Of a DNA stretch of 6,918 bases, positions 4,766 through 6,918 are shown one piece after another (within the stretch, counting starts at the first letter, position 1; the number at the start of each line of letters is the position of its first letter). This DNA is from an uncultured Bacilli bacterium (GTDB taxonomy: Bacteria > Bacillota_I > Bacilli_A > RF39 > UBA660): NCBI GenBank assembly GCA_947598455.1, contig CANQFI010000087.1, forward strand, positions 1-6,918, written 5' to 3'. Position numbers and translations under genes: made by a program. The notes beneath the pieces were generated by a model. That model saw only the letters and a program-made list of their open reading frames with translations. It was not told where the DNA came from and did not search any database.

Positions 4766-5279
4766 AACTAGTTTTAAATTGAATGATAACACCACATACT
4801 AAGACAATTATTAAGACGATAGATAAGGCATTAGTGGGGATTGATACTAAAGTTGGTAGATAGCCTTTAATAATTGCTGTTCCAGCTAGGGATGTAACAA
4901 TAATCATTATTGGCTTAATAAAGAATGTTGCTAGTAGTCCCAATAAGACTGAAATAACTAAGCGAACGACAAGAAGCATATTAGGATCTAAGTTATTAAT
5001 ATTAATATTGAGTGAACCATAAGCTAAGTATGCTACAGCAATTAGTAAAGCTAGTTTTTCTAGTTTGAATCCTAGTGATCCAAGGATGATTCCAGCTACT
5101 ATTTGAATAATAGTGTTTATTTGGCTTGATAAATCAAAATAAGATACAACATACCCAGCCAGAGCATAACCTAGGATAAACCAAGTTAGAATGATAATTA
5201 ATTTTTGAATTTTAAAGCCACTAGTGCAAAGAGCTAAACCGATTAGGACAGCACCAATAGCTAAGATATTATTGTCCAT
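4764..5279 (-). CDS. Seven-helix membrane protein, DUF4203/TMEM198-like, with internal repeats
   Basis: A 171-residue, almost wholly hydrophobic protein with about seven membrane helices, resembling the TM7S3/TMEM198 (DUF4203) domain by its glycine-rich helices. It has a clear internal periodicity: Phe-Lys-type junctions at F22-K23 (GFKIQKL), F71-K72 (GFKLEKL), F120-K122 (FIKP) and F168-K169 (QFKTS), 48-49 residues apart, each closing an odd-numbered helix. By the positive-inside rule these junctions are cytoplasmic, giving N-out, C-in topology. The ATG at 5279 overlaps the last 11 nt of the ATPase gene, so translation is coupled to it. A role as partner or modulator of the ATPase, or a separate channel-like role, is inference only. 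The operon ends at the hairpin 4744-4765. Confidence 0.7.
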   Translation of the reverse strand: MDNNILAIGAVLIGLALCTSGFKIQKLIIILTWFILGYALAGYVVSYFDLSSQINTIIQIVAGIILGSLGFKLEKLALLIAVAYLAYGSLNININNLDPNMLLVVRLVISVLLGLLATFFIKPIMIIVTSLAGTAIIKGYLPTLVSIPTNALSIVLIIVLVCGVIIQFKTS

Positions 5280-6918
5280 TTTTGTTACCTTCTTTTATAT
5301 GATATATTATTTTATAAATTTCAAAGACGACTATTATAATAAATGATAATAGTAATAAATAAATGACAGTCTTAAATGGTAATGGGGTTACTTTTAAGAA
5401 ACTAGCTGTAAGTGGTATTTCCGCTAGAATTATTTGTAAGAGAATTGAACCAAGAACTGTTATGATAACTAAAGGATTATCAATTAAAGATTCTTTAAAA
5501 ACTGTTCTTTTTTCACTACGACAATTTAAGACATTAACATTTTGAATGAAGACCATAAGCATCATGATAATAGCTCGAGCTATAGTAATATCAGTTCCAC
5601 GGTCCATGATGTATTTCCAAACAAGGAAGACAGTGGCACTTATAGTAATACCTAGAATACTTACTTCAACCATTAAGTCTTTAGAGAATAAGGATTCTTT
5701 GGTATCACGAGGTTTTTCTTTCATTATATCTTTTTCAGTTTTTTCAAATGATAATGCGATGTCTTGCATACCATCAGTTACGATATTTAACCATAGTAAT
5801 TGAATAGCTACTAAAGGAATATCATAACCAAAAGCAATTGATAGTAAGAAGAAACATACTTCAGCAAAACCACAACCTAATAAGAATAAAGTTATTTTAC
5901 GTATATTACTATAAGCTGTTCGGCCTTCTTCGATACCAGAAACAATGGATGTAAAGTTATCATCAGCGACAATCATAGAGGCGGTTTCTTTAGCAACATC
6001 AGTTCCACTACCCATAGCAATACCAATATTAGCTGATTTAATAGCCGGAGCATCATTTACGCCGTCACCAGTTACAGCAACAAACTCCCCTTGTCTTTTT
6101 AATGAGTTAACGATATCTAATTTATCCATTGGCGTTACTCTGGAGAAGACACGAATGCGACTTACGAATTCATCAAAGGCAGATTCTCCTTTATCACGGT
6201 AAGTTTCAACATCTTTGCCAGTTGCTACTTCACTAGCATCTTTGCATAAACCTAAATCACTAGCAATGGCATAAGCTGTAAGGGGATGATCACCAGTAAT
6301 CATAATAACTTTAATACCAGCTTCTTTGCATTCTTTTATTGAATCTTTAACTTCGACTCTAATTGGATCAATAAAAGCAACCATACCTTTGAAATCAAGT
6401 TTTTTTATGTCTTTAGCAGTAGTTCCTTTTACTTTACCGCTGGCAATGGCAATAACACGATAACCTTTACTAGTTAAGGTTTCATTTTGTTCATGGTATT
6501 TACGATTTTCTTCAGAGAAAGACATTACTTTTTCTAAAGAACCTTTAACAGTACAATATAATTCATTATCTTTTTTATAGAAGACGGCTGAATATTGATT
6601 TTCAGATTCATAAGGGATTATTTCAACAATCTCAGGAAGATCTTCGATATGCATCTTTTTAGCAAGACTTAAGAAAGCTATATCAATAGAATCGCCAAAT
6701 GATTCCCATTCTTCACCTTTCTTTTCAAGATGAGCTTCATTATTAATAGCTCCTAATAAAGCTATTTCATAAGCTTTAGTAATATCAGCATTATTTAAAG
6801 CTTTAACTTGACCATTATCGTTATAACCTGTACCACTTATTTCATAAGTATCACCATCTTTAGTGACAATCATTTTAGCAGTTTGTTCATTAACAGTTAA
6901 GGTACCTGTTTTATCAGA
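5269..6918 (-). CDS. Type II cation-transporting P-type ATPase (5' part outside window)
   Basis: ATP-driven cation pump of the plasma membrane; 549 residues visible, about 300 or more missing (M1-M4 and actuator domain). Numbering from the window edge: DKTGTLT at 2-8 (phosphorylated Asp2), N-domain KGSLE at 125-129, TGDHP at 208-212, TGDGVNDAP at 283-291, then M5-M10 (M5 about 341-365, M6 about 367-389, M10 about 516-539). The frame continues upstream through the phosphorylation motif, so the ATG at 6873 is internal, not the start. Ion-site residues compared with SERCA: Glu771 is Glu353, Asn796 is Asn378, Thr799/Asp800 are Thr381/Asp382, but Asn768 is Gly350 and Glu908 is Gln459. A Ca2+-type (PacL/PMCA-like) or other cation pump with one intact site is likely; Na+ or K+ cannot be excluded without M4. 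First visible gene of an operon with the DUF4203-like protein. Confidence 0.92.
   Translation of the reverse strand, partial: SDKTGTLTVNEQTAKMIVTKDGDTYEISGTGYNDNGQVKALNNADITKAYEIALLGAINNEAHLEKKGEEWESFGDSIDIAFLSLAKKMHIEDLPEIVEIIPYESENQYSAVFYKKDNELYCTVKGSLEKVMSFSEENRKYHEQNETLTSKGYRVIAIASGKVKGTTAKDIKKLDFKGMVAFIDPIRVEVKDSIKECKEAGIKVIMITGDHPLTAYAIASDLGLCKDASEVATGKDVETYRDKGESAFDEFVSRIRVFSRVTPMDKLDIVNSLKRQGEFVAVTGDGVNDAPAIKSANIGIAMGSGTDVAKETASMIVADDNFTSIVSGIEEGRTAYSNIRKITLFLLGCGFAEVCFFLLSIAFGYDIPLVAIQLLWLNIVTDGMQDIALSFEKTEKDIMKEKPRDTKESLFSKDLMVEVSILGITISATVFLVWKYIMDRGTDITIARAIIMMLMVFIQNVNVLNCRSEKRTVFKESLIDNPLVIITVLGSILLQIILAEIPLTASFLKVTPLPFKTVIYLLLLSFIIIVVFEIYKIIYHIKEGNKNGQ

Noticed and set aside
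5363..6202. Several plus-strand open frames inside the ATPase gene
   Set aside because: They are antisense to a strongly conserved P-type ATPase frame and have no recognisable product.
6871..6873. ATG as possible start of the ATPase
   Set aside because: The frame continues upstream through DKTGTLT to the window edge, so this Met is internal.
1302..6918. Mycoplasma-type genetic code (TGA as Trp)
   Set aside because: Trp codons seen are TGG, and all genes remain open under the standard bacterial code.

Overview
The window is AT-rich and reads like a chromosomal piece of a low-GC Gram-positive-lineage bacterium. An uncultured gut Bacilli/Mollicutes-type lineage (RF39-like) would fit. The evidence is very low GC, strong AGGAGG-type ribosome sites, TATAAT promoters, a CarD-family regulator, and Big_2/Flg_new surface domains. 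Trp is written TGG and no gene reads through TGA, so the code is standard rather than the mycoplasma code. The lineage is inference. No rRNA, tRNA, CRISPR array, transposase or phage gene is visible.

Layout. Every gene but one is on the minus strand, so it is easiest to read from right to left. From 6918 to 4764 lies the 3' two thirds of a type II cation P-type ATPase, cut by the window edge exactly at its DKTGT phosphorylation motif. It overlaps by 11 nt a small 7-helix membrane protein (DUF4203/TMEM198-like). A hairpin terminator at 4744-4765 closes this pair. A YwaF/TIGR02206 (TMEM164-like) membrane protein follows at 4696-3962, then a membrane-anchored DUF1287 protein with a papain/NlpC-like active-site pattern (3901-3185). 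Next is a two-gene transcription unit: a CarD-family RNA polymerase-binding protein (3079-2585) and, one base after its stop, a 70-residue protein that looks like a free-standing RNA polymerase alpha C-terminal domain (2583-2371). The unit has its own promoter and a structured, terminator-like leader.

The only plus-strand gene is a small Xre-type HTH regulator (2081-2356). It converges on the CarD unit through a shared bidirectional terminator. It diverges from an extracytoplasmic thioredoxin-fold protein (1859-1302) whose CxxC motif is missing. The 221-bp divergent region carries two copies of TAACATGT 90 bp apart, which are candidate operators. At the left end, 1063-1 encodes the start of a type II membrane surface protein. 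It has a highly regular EK-tetrad cytoplasmic tail, one membrane helix, a Flg_new domain and Big_2 Ig-like domains, and it is open at the window edge.

The most unusual element is the CarD plus stand-alone alpha-CTD-like pair with its attenuator-like leader. It may be a two-part RNA polymerase accessory module. Several other genes are family members with altered key residues or hidden internal repeats. No gene-free stretch reaches 300 bases. The two longest (1064-1301 and 1860-2080) hold promoters and palindromes.
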